Shown here in pieces: positions 39,744-47,626 of a DNA stretch of 61,502 bases; positions within the stretch are counted from its first letter, which is position 1; every line of letters starts with the position of its first letter. The translations under genes were made by a program, and so were the position numbers. The DNA is from an uncultured Rikenellaceae bacterium (GTDB lineage: Bacteria; Bacteroidota; Bacteroidia; Bacteroidales; Rikenellaceae), in contig CALUZO010000006.1 in NCBI GenBank assembly GCA_944325305.1, positions 1-61,502 of the forward strand. Direction: 5' to 3'. The notes below the pieces were generated by a model. That model had not been told where the DNA came from and did not search any database. It saw nothing but the letters and a program-made list of their open reading frames with translations.

Positions 39744-40730
39744 CTATAAGAATTCACAACTCACTGTCATACCAGGCTTTAACCTGTCATCCGACACGAG
39801 CAGCTTCACTTCGACATCGAAAACCATCTGTTTAAGATCGGAACCTGGCTTCTGGTGGCATAATTTGCCGACGTAGGATATCTCTCCGTCGAACACCACA
39901 TCATGCATGGCATCAAGACGAACGGCTACTTTTTGTCCCTTATGGATCTTCAGAAAGTCTATTTCGTTGATATAAGTTTTGACTTTCATCCATCGCAGGT
40001 CGGGTACAACCGCTATCATGTTCCCTGAATATATCTGATCGCCTACCTTGACGAACTCGCGGTTTCTCCAATTGTATTGCACCTGGAAAACGCCTGGAAT
40101 CGGTGTTCTCAGGGTGAGTTGCCCGAGAAGCTGTTCCGCTTCCGCTATATCGTCCTTGGTGCGTTGGATCTGGATTTCCTGTCTTTTAAGGTCGATGTTC
40201 TCGATGATCTGGTTCAATTCGATTTTGCGCATCTCTTTCTGGAGATTGATCTCGGCCTGCTGGAATTCCAGCTCCTTGATGCGGCGGGCACGTTCCGACT
40301 CGAAACGCGAGGCTTCGAACTCCATTTTCTTGAGTTCGAACGAGGCAAGTTGCGTCTGACGGTTAGCCTCTTGTGAGCTTCGGGTATTCGCCTGTGTAAG
40401 TTTCAGCTTTTCAAGGGCAGCAATTTGTGTCTCAAGTGTCGTTTCCTTATCCGAGATATATTTCAGTATATCGGTAGGATCGAGCTGAATAACGGAATCC
40501 CCTTCGTTGACTATTGTGCCATGTTCTTCCAGTCCTATTATCTTGAGGCTGCTCCAACGGCCGAGTCGAGGCATCACAAAAGAATAAGAGTTGACAGCTT
40601 CGAGATAACCGGTTTCGATTATGGTCTTGCCGTCAGCCTTATCCTCAGCGCTTTTCTCGACCGAACCGCCGCATGCGCACATCGCTGCAAAGACAAAAAA
40701 CGCGGCTACATATGAATAGATCCTTTTCAT
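39744..40730 (-). CDS. Periplasmic adaptor (membrane fusion) lipoprotein, third of three
   Basis: This 328-residue HlyD/MacA-like adaptor has a lipobox near AAMCACGG, so it is probably anchored by lipid. It has a long coiled-coil hairpin at about 90-195 (TQLASFELKKMEFEASRFES, then LQKEMRKIELNQIIENIDLK) between the two lipoyl halves, then a beta-barrel with KTYINEIDFLKIHKGQKVAV. It lacks the C-terminal membrane-proximal domain of its two neighbours and is about 100 residues shorter. It lies 2 bases after the second adaptor gene. Confidence 0.88.
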   Translation of the reverse strand: MKRIYSYVAAFFVFAAMCACGGSVEKSAEDKADGKTIIETGYLEAVNSYSFVMPRLGRWSSLKIIGLEEHGTIVNEGDSVIQLDPTDILKYISDKETTLETQIAALEKLKLTQANTRSSQEANRQTQLASFELKKMEFEASRFESERARRIKELEFQQAEINLQKEMRKIELNQIIENIDLKRQEIQIQRTKDDIAEAEQLLGQLTLRTPIPGVFQVQYNWRNREFVKVGDQIYSGNMIAVVPDLRWMKVKTYINEIDFLKIHKGQKVAVRLDAMHDVVFDGEISYVGKLCHQKPGSDLKQMVFDVEVKLLVSDDRLKPGMTVSCEFL

Positions 40731-40732
40731 GA

Positions 40733-42004
40733 TTATGCCCCCTGCGATGTTTGCGATGTTTGTTCTTCGGTTGTCTCTTCTTCAGTTGCAAACGGGTCTA
40801 TCAGAGCTACCTCGTCCTTCTCGGACAATCCTTTGGTAATAACCACATAGTCATTATTGTGTTGTCCTATCTCCACGTTCACTTTTTCATATCCGGATGC
40901 ACGTTTTTTATAGACGAAATTAGTACCGCCCTCGGTCATAAGGGCATCTACCGGTATGAACAACACGTCGTCCAGTTTGTCTATGAGGATACGGCAACTG
41001 ACAGTGTTGCCCGGCGACAATCTTTTATCCGTTTCGTCGAGTATGACCTCGACCGGAAATACCTTCGACTTATTGTCTCTCGATTTATCTACAGCGAGGT
41101 TAGCCACCGTTGTCACATGTCCCTTAAAAACGCTCTCGGAAAATGCGTCGGGCCTTATCTCCACCTCAAGTCCCTTCTTTATCTTGGATATGTCGACCTC
41201 GTTTATATTTATGGTAGCCTTGAGTTTTGACAGGTCGGGCAGTCTCATCAGAGGAACGCCGCCCCATGTCTGGTCGCCAATCTGGTATTTTGTCCCCGTA
41301 CTCCAGTTGTCTTCCACGATGACAAGTCCCGGATTGGGTGTTATGACATAAAGCATTTCCAACGCCTTCTTCGCCTGTCTGAGATATTCTCGAGACTGCT
41401 CTATCTGGACATTCTTCTGCTTCAGGTCTTCCAAGTGTATCTTCTTCTGGTTTTCGAGTTGTTCCCGGGATTGGTTAAGAGATATTTCTGCCTTCTCCAG
41501 AGCGATCTTTATCTCATCCCGCGCGACTTTCGACTCATACTCGGCCTGGTCATTCTTTATCTTAGCGATCTCGTGCGATATTTCCGTTATTTTGAGATCG
41601 GCAGTCATCTCTTCCATCTCCGAACTCTGCTGAGCCATAAGCTTTTCGAGTTCGGCGAGATTGAGATCCAACCGCTCTTCATAATCCTGTATGGAGGTTT
41701 CGACTCCAGAGGGATCGAACACAATAACCGTATCACCGGCCTGTACCTCAGCTCCATCGCTGACCATTTGCGATATCTTCAGATTGCCGTTGAGATATCT
41801 GTATTGTATTCTCGGCGAGGAGATGGTTATCGAATTGACCGCATCTATCTGGCCCTCTTCGTAAAGATCGATATAAAAAGTTCCCTTCTCTACCTTGGAA
41901 TAGGGCACAACCCTTTCGTTCTCATCCTTACAAGCCGTCAATACCGAAGCTATCGACAACATTACAAATAAGGTCCCGGTGCGTCCGGGAGAAAATATAT
42001 TCAT
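40733..42004 (-). CDS. Periplasmic adaptor (membrane fusion) lipoprotein, second of three
   Basis: This 423-residue adaptor has a signal with lipobox ASVLTACKD. The order is lipoyl half, coiled coil (ESKVARDEIKIALEKAEISL), second lipoyl half (YVITPNPGLVIVEDNWSTG), barrel (ATININEVDISKIKKGLEVE) and a membrane-proximal domain (VNVEIGQHNNDYVVITKGLS). The tail is Glu/Thr/Gln-rich. It is related to the adaptors before and after it but clearly different in sequence, so this is old duplication rather than a recent copy. It lies 10 bases after the first adaptor gene. Confidence 0.9.
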   Translation of the reverse strand: MNIFSPGRTGTLFVMLSIASVLTACKDENERVVPYSKVEKGTFYIDLYEEGQIDAVNSITISSPRIQYRYLNGNLKISQMVSDGAEVQAGDTVIVFDPSGVETSIQDYEERLDLNLAELEKLMAQQSSEMEEMTADLKITEISHEIAKIKNDQAEYESKVARDEIKIALEKAEISLNQSREQLENQKKIHLEDLKQKNVQIEQSREYLRQAKKALEMLYVITPNPGLVIVEDNWSTGTKYQIGDQTWGGVPLMRLPDLSKLKATININEVDISKIKKGLEVEIRPDAFSESVFKGHVTTVANLAVDKSRDNKSKVFPVEVILDETDKRLSPGNTVSCRILIDKLDDVLFIPVDALMTEGGTNFVYKKRASGYEKVNVEIGQHNNDYVVITKGLSEKDEVALIDPFATEEETTEEQTSQTSQGA

Positions 42005-42014
42005 GCCTCAATTA

Positions 42015-43349
42015 TTAGTTTATCGTTATGTTTATATTGTTTTCCTGAGTTGTTCCGTCACTATACTCGCCATCCGATTGATTGGAATCTATGACCGGAC
42101 CATCCAATGGACTTTCATACTTCTGTACTATGGAGTCTGGAAGCATGACACGATTTCTGATTTCATTATCTCTTGGACGTATAAGTGCTATCTGCTCGCC
42201 ACCATTCAATCCGGCTGCGATGACCACCTCTTTATTGGATGAAATGCCAGTTACGACCTGCCGCATTTCGAACCCTTTTTTGTCGTTTTTAACAAATACC
42301 GTTTTAATGCTATCCTCATTGAATAGCGCCACCTGAGGAATGAATACCGTGTCTTTCATCTCCTGCACCATGATGTTGCATACGGCAGTGAACCCGGGCT
42401 CGAGCATTACGGAAACACTGTCGAGAGAAGCCTCGACATCATAGAGTTTAACATTGGATCCTCGTGTAGCCGGCTTCCACGTTTTGCTCTTCTTGACGAT
42501 CTTGCCAAACCCAATCCCGCCCGGAATGGCATCGAACATATATACGACACTGTCGCCTTCGTTCATCGCATTATAATTGCTTTCCGGAGCAAAGATTTTT
42601 ATTTTCATTTCATCCATATCGGGCATCGTGACAACGGTGTATCCGTTCCACACGTTATCGCCCACCTTGAGTTTGTCCCATGATGACGATGATTCGGCCT
42701 TGATAGCCAGTCCCTTTTTGGGAGCCAATATAACCAGGGCGTCAATCCGTTCTTTAACATCGTCCAGTTGCCTATTTATATTATTCAACTCCACATCATA
42801 TCGGTTCAGCTGGGTCTTCTGCAGTATCGGGGTTAACTTGAACTTTTCTTCGAGTTTTTTTCTTTCCAGCGAAACTATGGCCAATTCAAGCTCCTTGATT
42901 TTTCTCTGTGCGCTCGGAAGATATTGCAACTGGAGAGAGTCCAGTTGTGCGAGTTTGGCCTCTGCGGCATTGGTCAGGAATTGGGATTCGAGCAGTGCGT
43001 TGTCCATTTCATACGAGACGATCGTCTTGGCAAGTTCTGCTTCGACCTCTTCGAGCCGAAGCAATATGCTTTCGTATCTGGATTCGAGATTTGTATCTTC
43101 GATTACGCAAAGGGTATCGCCTTCCTCAACCCATGTACCATCGTCGACGATGTAGGTAATAAATCCGTCAACACGTGGCGGACATACAATATTTTCAAAA
43201 GAGACAGGCTCCACTACCCCGTCTACTCTCAATACATACTGAAAATCGCCGCGCTCGACAATGTGCGTCGGAATCTCTGAACCGTCAGGCGAACAGGCAC
43301 ACATCAAAATGCCCGACAAAGCGACTATGACAGATCTACTAAAATTCAA
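42015..43349 (-). CDS. Periplasmic adaptor (membrane fusion) lipoprotein, first of three
   Basis: This 444-residue adaptor is the first gene of the operon. Its signal ends in a lipobox, ILMCACSPDG. The coiled coil is at about 80-195 (SILLRLEEVEAELAKTIVSY, LELAIVSLERKKLEEKFKLT). The second lipoyl half (LAIKAESSSSWDKLKVGDNV), the barrel (MKIKIFAPESNYNAMNEGDS) and a membrane-proximal domain follow. The C terminus carries an Asp/Asn/Ser-rich tail unlike the other two. It probably contacts the MacB-like permease, alone or in a mixed ring with its paralogues. Confidence 0.9.
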   Translation of the reverse strand: MNFSRSVIVALSGILMCACSPDGSEIPTHIVERGDFQYVLRVDGVVEPVSFENIVCPPRVDGFITYIVDDGTWVEEGDTLCVIEDTNLESRYESILLRLEEVEAELAKTIVSYEMDNALLESQFLTNAAEAKLAQLDSLQLQYLPSAQRKIKELELAIVSLERKKLEEKFKLTPILQKTQLNRYDVELNNINRQLDDVKERIDALVILAPKKGLAIKAESSSSWDKLKVGDNVWNGYTVVTMPDMDEMKIKIFAPESNYNAMNEGDSVVYMFDAIPGGIGFGKIVKKSKTWKPATRGSNVKLYDVEASLDSVSVMLEPGFTAVCNIMVQEMKDTVFIPQVALFNEDSIKTVFVKNDKKGFEMRQVVTGISSNKEVVIAAGLNGGEQIALIRPRDNEIRNRVMLPDSIVQKYESPLDGPVIDSNQSDGEYSDGTTQENNINITIN

Positions 43350-43426
43350 TTTTTATAGGTTAGTTAAAAAAACAACGGAAAGGCCTGCACAAGAACCATG
43401 AAAGCCCTTCCCGGATTAACAGAGCG

Positions 43427-43456
43427 CAAGATACTTCAATAATGCGTCAATTCCAA
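43427..43456 (-). promoter_or_regulatory. Possible promoter of the efflux operon
   Basis: On the minus strand TTG (43456-43454) is followed after 20 bases by TATCTTG (43433-43427), one T short of TAnnTTTG. It lies about 78 bases before the first adaptor gene. No better match is present in the divergent gap. Confidence 0.35.
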
Positions 43457-43634
43457 CAATTAAAAGTATTAAAAATATTCTTTTTTGAACAATTTGTTTT
43501 CACAGGATGGGAACATACACATCCTGCAAATATTACATGCACACCAAACCAATAACGACGCAAAAAGAAAATTATTAATCAAAATAAAAAATATTGTTCA
43601 CGGATGGATATTTCCCATCTTTTTAGCAAAAGTA

Positions 43635-43666
43635 TTGGAAGTAATTGCTTTTACTTCCTATCTTTG
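43635..43666 (+). promoter_or_regulatory. Promoter of the sulfatase-GH2 unit
   Basis: TTG at 43635-43637, 21 bases, then TATCTTTG at 43659-43666, an exact box. It leaves a leader of about 105 bases before the sulfatase ATG. The rest of the 43350-43634 gap has no supported gene. Confidence 0.7.
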
Positions 43667-43778
43667 TCTGGTTCAACGTCGCAAGCATACTTCACGACAC
43701 TAACCGAAAATCTATGATTTTCCACCACAAGCTATTAACCGACACCCTGAATTCGACGCCACACAAAAACCAAATGCC

Positions 43779-45479
43779 ATGACTACCAAACACTTCATTC
43801 TGCCATATTCCATATTGGGAACACTCGGGATTCTGCCATCGTGCGAACAAGTCAAGGCCGACAACAGGCCTAATATTCTCGTCATATTAGCCGACGACCT
43901 CGGATACTCCGACCTTGGCTGTTACGGAGGGGAGATCGACACCCCAAACCTCGATGCCCTCGCTGAAAACGGAATCAGATTCAACTCCTTTTACAATACC
44001 AGCCGCAGTTGTCCTACGCGCGCATCCCTGCTTACGGGACTCTACCAGCACCAGGCAGGCATAGGAAGAATGACATTCAACGACCATTTGCGCGGCTACG
44101 AAGGTACGCTTTCCCACAACGCCGTAACGATAGCCGAAGTCCTCGGCGAAGCAGGCTACAACACGGGAATGGTCGGCAAATGGCACGTCGCCGAAACTCC
44201 GCTTAAACCAGACCAGCGTCAATGGCTCGCCCATCAGGTGTACTATCCGGAATTTACGGACAAGGCCAACTATCCGACACACAGAGGATTCCAGGACTTT
44301 TACGGGACCATATACGGTGTAGTGGACTATTTCGACCCGTTCAGCCTCGTCAATGGAGAAGAGCCCGTACGTGAGGTTCCATCCGATTATTACATAACCA
44401 ACGCCCTGTCCGACTCCGCATCATCTTACATCGACCGCTATGCCAAATCGGACAAACCTTTCTTCCTCTACCTGTCATATACTGCTCCTCACTGGCCGCT
44501 GCACGCTCTTCCGGAAGATATAGCCAAGTACGAAGACACATACAAGGTGGGCTGGGAAGAGATACGCAACCAACGATACGAACGCATGAAGGAACTCGGA
44601 ATATTCCCGGGTCAGGACAACTACCTGAGCAAACGCCAATTCAACGACAAATGGGAAGACAATCCGACAAAAGAATGGGATGCCAGAGCAATGGCCGTCC
44701 ATGCCGCCATGGTCGACCGGATGGACAAGGGGATCGGTAAGGTGATAGATGCCCTGCGCAGAAACGGAATGCTCGACAACACGCTCATCATCTTCATGTC
44801 AGACAACGGATGCAGCAACGAGGATGCCCAAAATTATGCACCCGGCGAAAACGACCGCGGAGACATGACACGCGACGGACGAAAGGTCGTATACCCGAGA
44901 CAGAAAAAGGTTCTGCCCGGTCCTCAGACCACATACGCCTCCATCGGAGCACGGTGGGCAAATGTGGCCAACACACCTTTCCGCTTCTGGAAAGCCCAGC
45001 AATACGAGGGCGGCATCTGCACCCCAATGATAGCGCACTGGCCCAAAGGGATCGCAAAGAAATACAACGGCTCGATAAACGCCTCTCAGGGACATGTCAT
45101 GGATATCATGGCCACCTGTGTAGACCTTGCCAAAGCCGAATATCCGTCCGAATACAACGGCAATGAGATCATCCCGATGGAGGGCAAGAGTCTCAAACCC
45201 ATTTTCAAAAAAGGAACCCGCGAAGGACACGAATATATAGGATTCGAACATTTCAACCAAAGGGCATTCCTCGCAAGCGACGGTTGGAAAATCGTAGGAC
45301 CCGGCGTTCGTGCAAAGTGGGAGCTCTACAACCTCAACAACGACCGCACCGAAATGCACAACGTAGCCGACCAATACCCGGAAAAAGTAGCAGAACTGGC
45401 CAAAGCCTATGAGGAATGGGCGGAAAGATGCTTTGTAGTACCTTATCCCGGACAAAAACAAGACGAACAAGGCCAATAA
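43779..45479 (+). CDS. Arylsulfatase-type sulfatase (Cys-type, formylglycine dependent)
   Basis: This 566-residue sulfatase removes sulfate esters from glycans or aryl compounds. The catalytic cysteine is Cys78 in SCPTRASLLTG, the C-x-P/T-x-R signature that anaerobic maturases convert to formylglycine. Metal ligands are seen in ILADDLGYSDLG (Asp39, Asp40) and MSDNGCSNED, and WHVAETP plus TAPHWPLHALP complete the site. The N terminus has a lipobox-like LPSC at residue 22, so it is probably a surface or periplasmic lipoprotein. It lies 48 bases upstream of a GH2 gene on the same strand. No maturase (anSME) is in the window. Confidence 0.92.
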   Translation: MTTKHFILPYSILGTLGILPSCEQVKADNRPNILVILADDLGYSDLGCYGGEIDTPNLDALAENGIRFNSFYNTSRSCPTRASLLTGLYQHQAGIGRMTFNDHLRGYEGTLSHNAVTIAEVLGEAGYNTGMVGKWHVAETPLKPDQRQWLAHQVYYPEFTDKANYPTHRGFQDFYGTIYGVVDYFDPFSLVNGEEPVREVPSDYYITNALSDSASSYIDRYAKSDKPFFLYLSYTAPHWPLHALPEDIAKYEDTYKVGWEEIRNQRYERMKELGIFPGQDNYLSKRQFNDKWEDNPTKEWDARAMAVHAAMVDRMDKGIGKVIDALRRNGMLDNTLIIFMSDNGCSNEDAQNYAPGENDRGDMTRDGRKVVYPRQKKVLPGPQTTYASIGARWANVANTPFRFWKAQQYEGGICTPMIAHWPKGIAKKYNGSINASQGHVMDIMATCVDLAKAEYPSEYNGNEIIPMEGKSLKPIFKKGTREGHEYIGFEHFNQRAFLASDGWKIVGPGVRAKWELYNLNNDRTEMHNVADQYPEKVAELAKAYEEWAERCFVVPYPGQKQDEQGQ

Positions 45480-45527
45480 AAAAACAAATATTTTTTTACG
45501 AACCACTAATCAATCACCATTCAACAA

Positions 45528-47363
45528 ATGAAAAGAACAATTTTCAGTATTATGCTTGCCGCCTTCGCAGTCGTTGGCGTGGCAAACGCCCAATGGGCAC
45601 CTGCAGGCGACAGGATCAAAACCAAATGGGCCGATAATATCGATCCGGACAACGTACTCCCAGAGTATCCCCGCCCCCAAATGACCCGTTCCGACTGGGA
45701 AAATCTCAACGGTCTTTGGGACTACGCTATCCGAAACAAAGGCGAAGAACAACCGACAACGTTCGATGGCAAGATTCTCGTTCCGTACCCGGTTGAATCG
45801 TCACTGTCGGGTGTAATGAAAAATGTCAGCGACCAACAGGAACTGTGGTATAACACTACTTTCGAAGTGCCGAGAAAATGGAGAGGCAAAGACCTGATCC
45901 TGCATTTCGGCGCAGTAGACTGGAAAGCTGATGTTTTCGTAAACGACAAACTCGTCGGCACACATACCAACGGCTATGTTCCATTCTCGTTCAACATAAC
46001 GCCTTTCCTCCAAGGCAGAGGCAAACAGAAACTCACCGTACGCGTTTGGGACCCGACGGACAAAGGCTACCAGGCACGCGGTAAACAGATCCACAACCCT
46101 CACGGAATATGGTACACCCCCGTAACCGGTATCTGGCAGACAGTGTGGATGGAACCGGTTGCAAAGACCCACATCACCAACATCAAAACCATTCCGAACC
46201 TCGACGACAAGAACTGGGCAGTTACTGTCAGCGTGGATAACGCCCAGGAAGGCGATATGGTTGAGGTAGCCATCATGGACGGAGACCAGCAGGTAGCCGT
46301 AGAACGTGCAACTCCCGGCACCACAATGCTCGTCAAGATCGAAAATCCGAAACTCTGGTCACCGGATTCCCCGTTCCTCTACGACATGAAAGTAAGCGTT
46401 GTGAACGACGGCAAGAAAGTAGACGAAGTAGGTTCCTACACCGCCATGCGTAAAATCTCAAAGAAACGCGACAAAAAAGGCATCTACCGCATGGAACTCA
46501 ACAACAAACCGCTCTTCCAGTTCGGTCCGCTCGATCAGGGTTGGTGGCCCGACGGACTTTACACACAGCCATCGGACGAAGCCCTCGTATTCGATATCCA
46601 GAAAACGATCGACCTCGGTTACAACATGATACGCAAACACGTGAAGGTTGAATCGGCACGTTGGTATTACTATTGCGACAAAATGGGTATGCTCGTATGG
46701 CAGGACATGCCAAACAGCAGCGCCGACAAAAACGGAGACGCACGTTGGGAAAAGAACACATTCATGGGTGGCAAAGATGCCGTACGTTCAGAAGAGTCCA
46801 AAGCAAACTACCGCAAGGAATGGAAAGAGATCATGGATTACTGCATGTCTTTCCCTTCGATAGTGGTATGGGTTCCGTTCAACGAAGCATGGGGACAATT
46901 CGATACAGAATCGGTTGCAAAATGGACCAAGGAATACGATCCTTCGCGTCTCGTTAACCCTGCCAGCGGCGGCAACCACACCAAGGCAGACGATATTCTC
47001 GACACGCATGAATATCCGAACCCACGCATGGTCCTCTACAACGGCGAAAAAGTAAACGTACTCGGTGAATACGGCGGTATCGGCTATGCGATAGAAGGCC
47101 ACACATGGGTAGACAGCAAAAACAACTGGGGTTACTCAGGCCTCAAGAAAGATGCCGATGAACTGACCGAAGAATACCGCAGGTATGCCGACATGCTCAA
47201 AGAATTTATCAAGGTCGCATACGCCGGCGCAGTTTACACTCAGACGACTGACGTGGAAGTCGAAGTCAACGGCCTCATCACCTACGACCGAAAGATCGTC
47301 AAAGTCGATGAAAACAAATTCAAAGAGATAAACCAGAGCGTTATCAACTCGATGAATGAATAA
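45528..47363 (+). CDS. Secreted GH2 family glycoside hydrolase
   Basis: This 611-residue enzyme has a signal peptide (IFSIMLAAFAVVGVANA) and the GH2 order of sugar-binding jelly roll, Ig-like domain and TIM barrel. The acid/base is Glu453 in VPFNEAWGQ, and the nucleophile is Glu514 in VLGEYGGIG. It lacks the Bgal_small domain of the 1192-residue GH2 at 14-18 kb and belongs to a different subgroup that includes beta-galactosidases, beta-glucuronidases and others. Its pairing with a sulfatase suggests that it acts on a sulfated or mucin-like glycan after desulfation. The codons are very regular and A-rich, which suggests high expression. Confidence 0.9.
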   Translation: MKRTIFSIMLAAFAVVGVANAQWAPAGDRIKTKWADNIDPDNVLPEYPRPQMTRSDWENLNGLWDYAIRNKGEEQPTTFDGKILVPYPVESSLSGVMKNVSDQQELWYNTTFEVPRKWRGKDLILHFGAVDWKADVFVNDKLVGTHTNGYVPFSFNITPFLQGRGKQKLTVRVWDPTDKGYQARGKQIHNPHGIWYTPVTGIWQTVWMEPVAKTHITNIKTIPNLDDKNWAVTVSVDNAQEGDMVEVAIMDGDQQVAVERATPGTTMLVKIENPKLWSPDSPFLYDMKVSVVNDGKKVDEVGSYTAMRKISKKRDKKGIYRMELNNKPLFQFGPLDQGWWPDGLYTQPSDEALVFDIQKTIDLGYNMIRKHVKVESARWYYYCDKMGMLVWQDMPNSSADKNGDARWEKNTFMGGKDAVRSEESKANYRKEWKEIMDYCMSFPSIVVWVPFNEAWGQFDTESVAKWTKEYDPSRLVNPASGGNHTKADDILDTHEYPNPRMVLYNGEKVNVLGEYGGIGYAIEGHTWVDSKNNWGYSGLKKDADELTEEYRRYADMLKEFIKVAYAGAVYTQTTDVEVEVNGLITYDRKIVKVDENKFKEINQSVINSMNE

Positions 47364-47386
47364 ACATTCTCTTGAATAGCAGAAAC

Positions 47387-47420
47387 AAAACCCGCCGGAC
47401 TTTGGAGCCCGGCGGGTTTT
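47387..47420 (+). terminator. Terminator of the sulfatase-GH2 unit
   Basis: A 12-bp perfect stem, aaaacccgccgg / ccggcgggtttt, with a 10-base loop, 23 bases after the GH2 stop. Confidence 0.9.
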
Positions 47421-47560
47421 GTTTTACAATAGAACGCTCAAGCAAAACATCTTCAGCCACAATAGTACATATAAAAAAACATCCTGACCCACAAAACTTC
47501 CCGACAAGGTCCGATCGGCAATGACAGTATTACACATAACATTATCAGGTGTTACATAAC

Positions 47561-47604
47561 AAAAACAGACCCCACGGAATATGAATTCCGTGGGGTCTGT
47601 TTTT
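47561..47604. terminator. Bidirectional terminator before the GH63-like gene
   Basis: A near 20-bp perfect stem (aaaaacagaccccacggaat and its complement) around atga. It lies 22 bases after the stop of the minus-strand GH63-like gene and can also catch plus-strand read-through. Confidence 0.92.
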
Positions 47605-47626
47605 AATTCTCACGCGCGTTTGAGAA

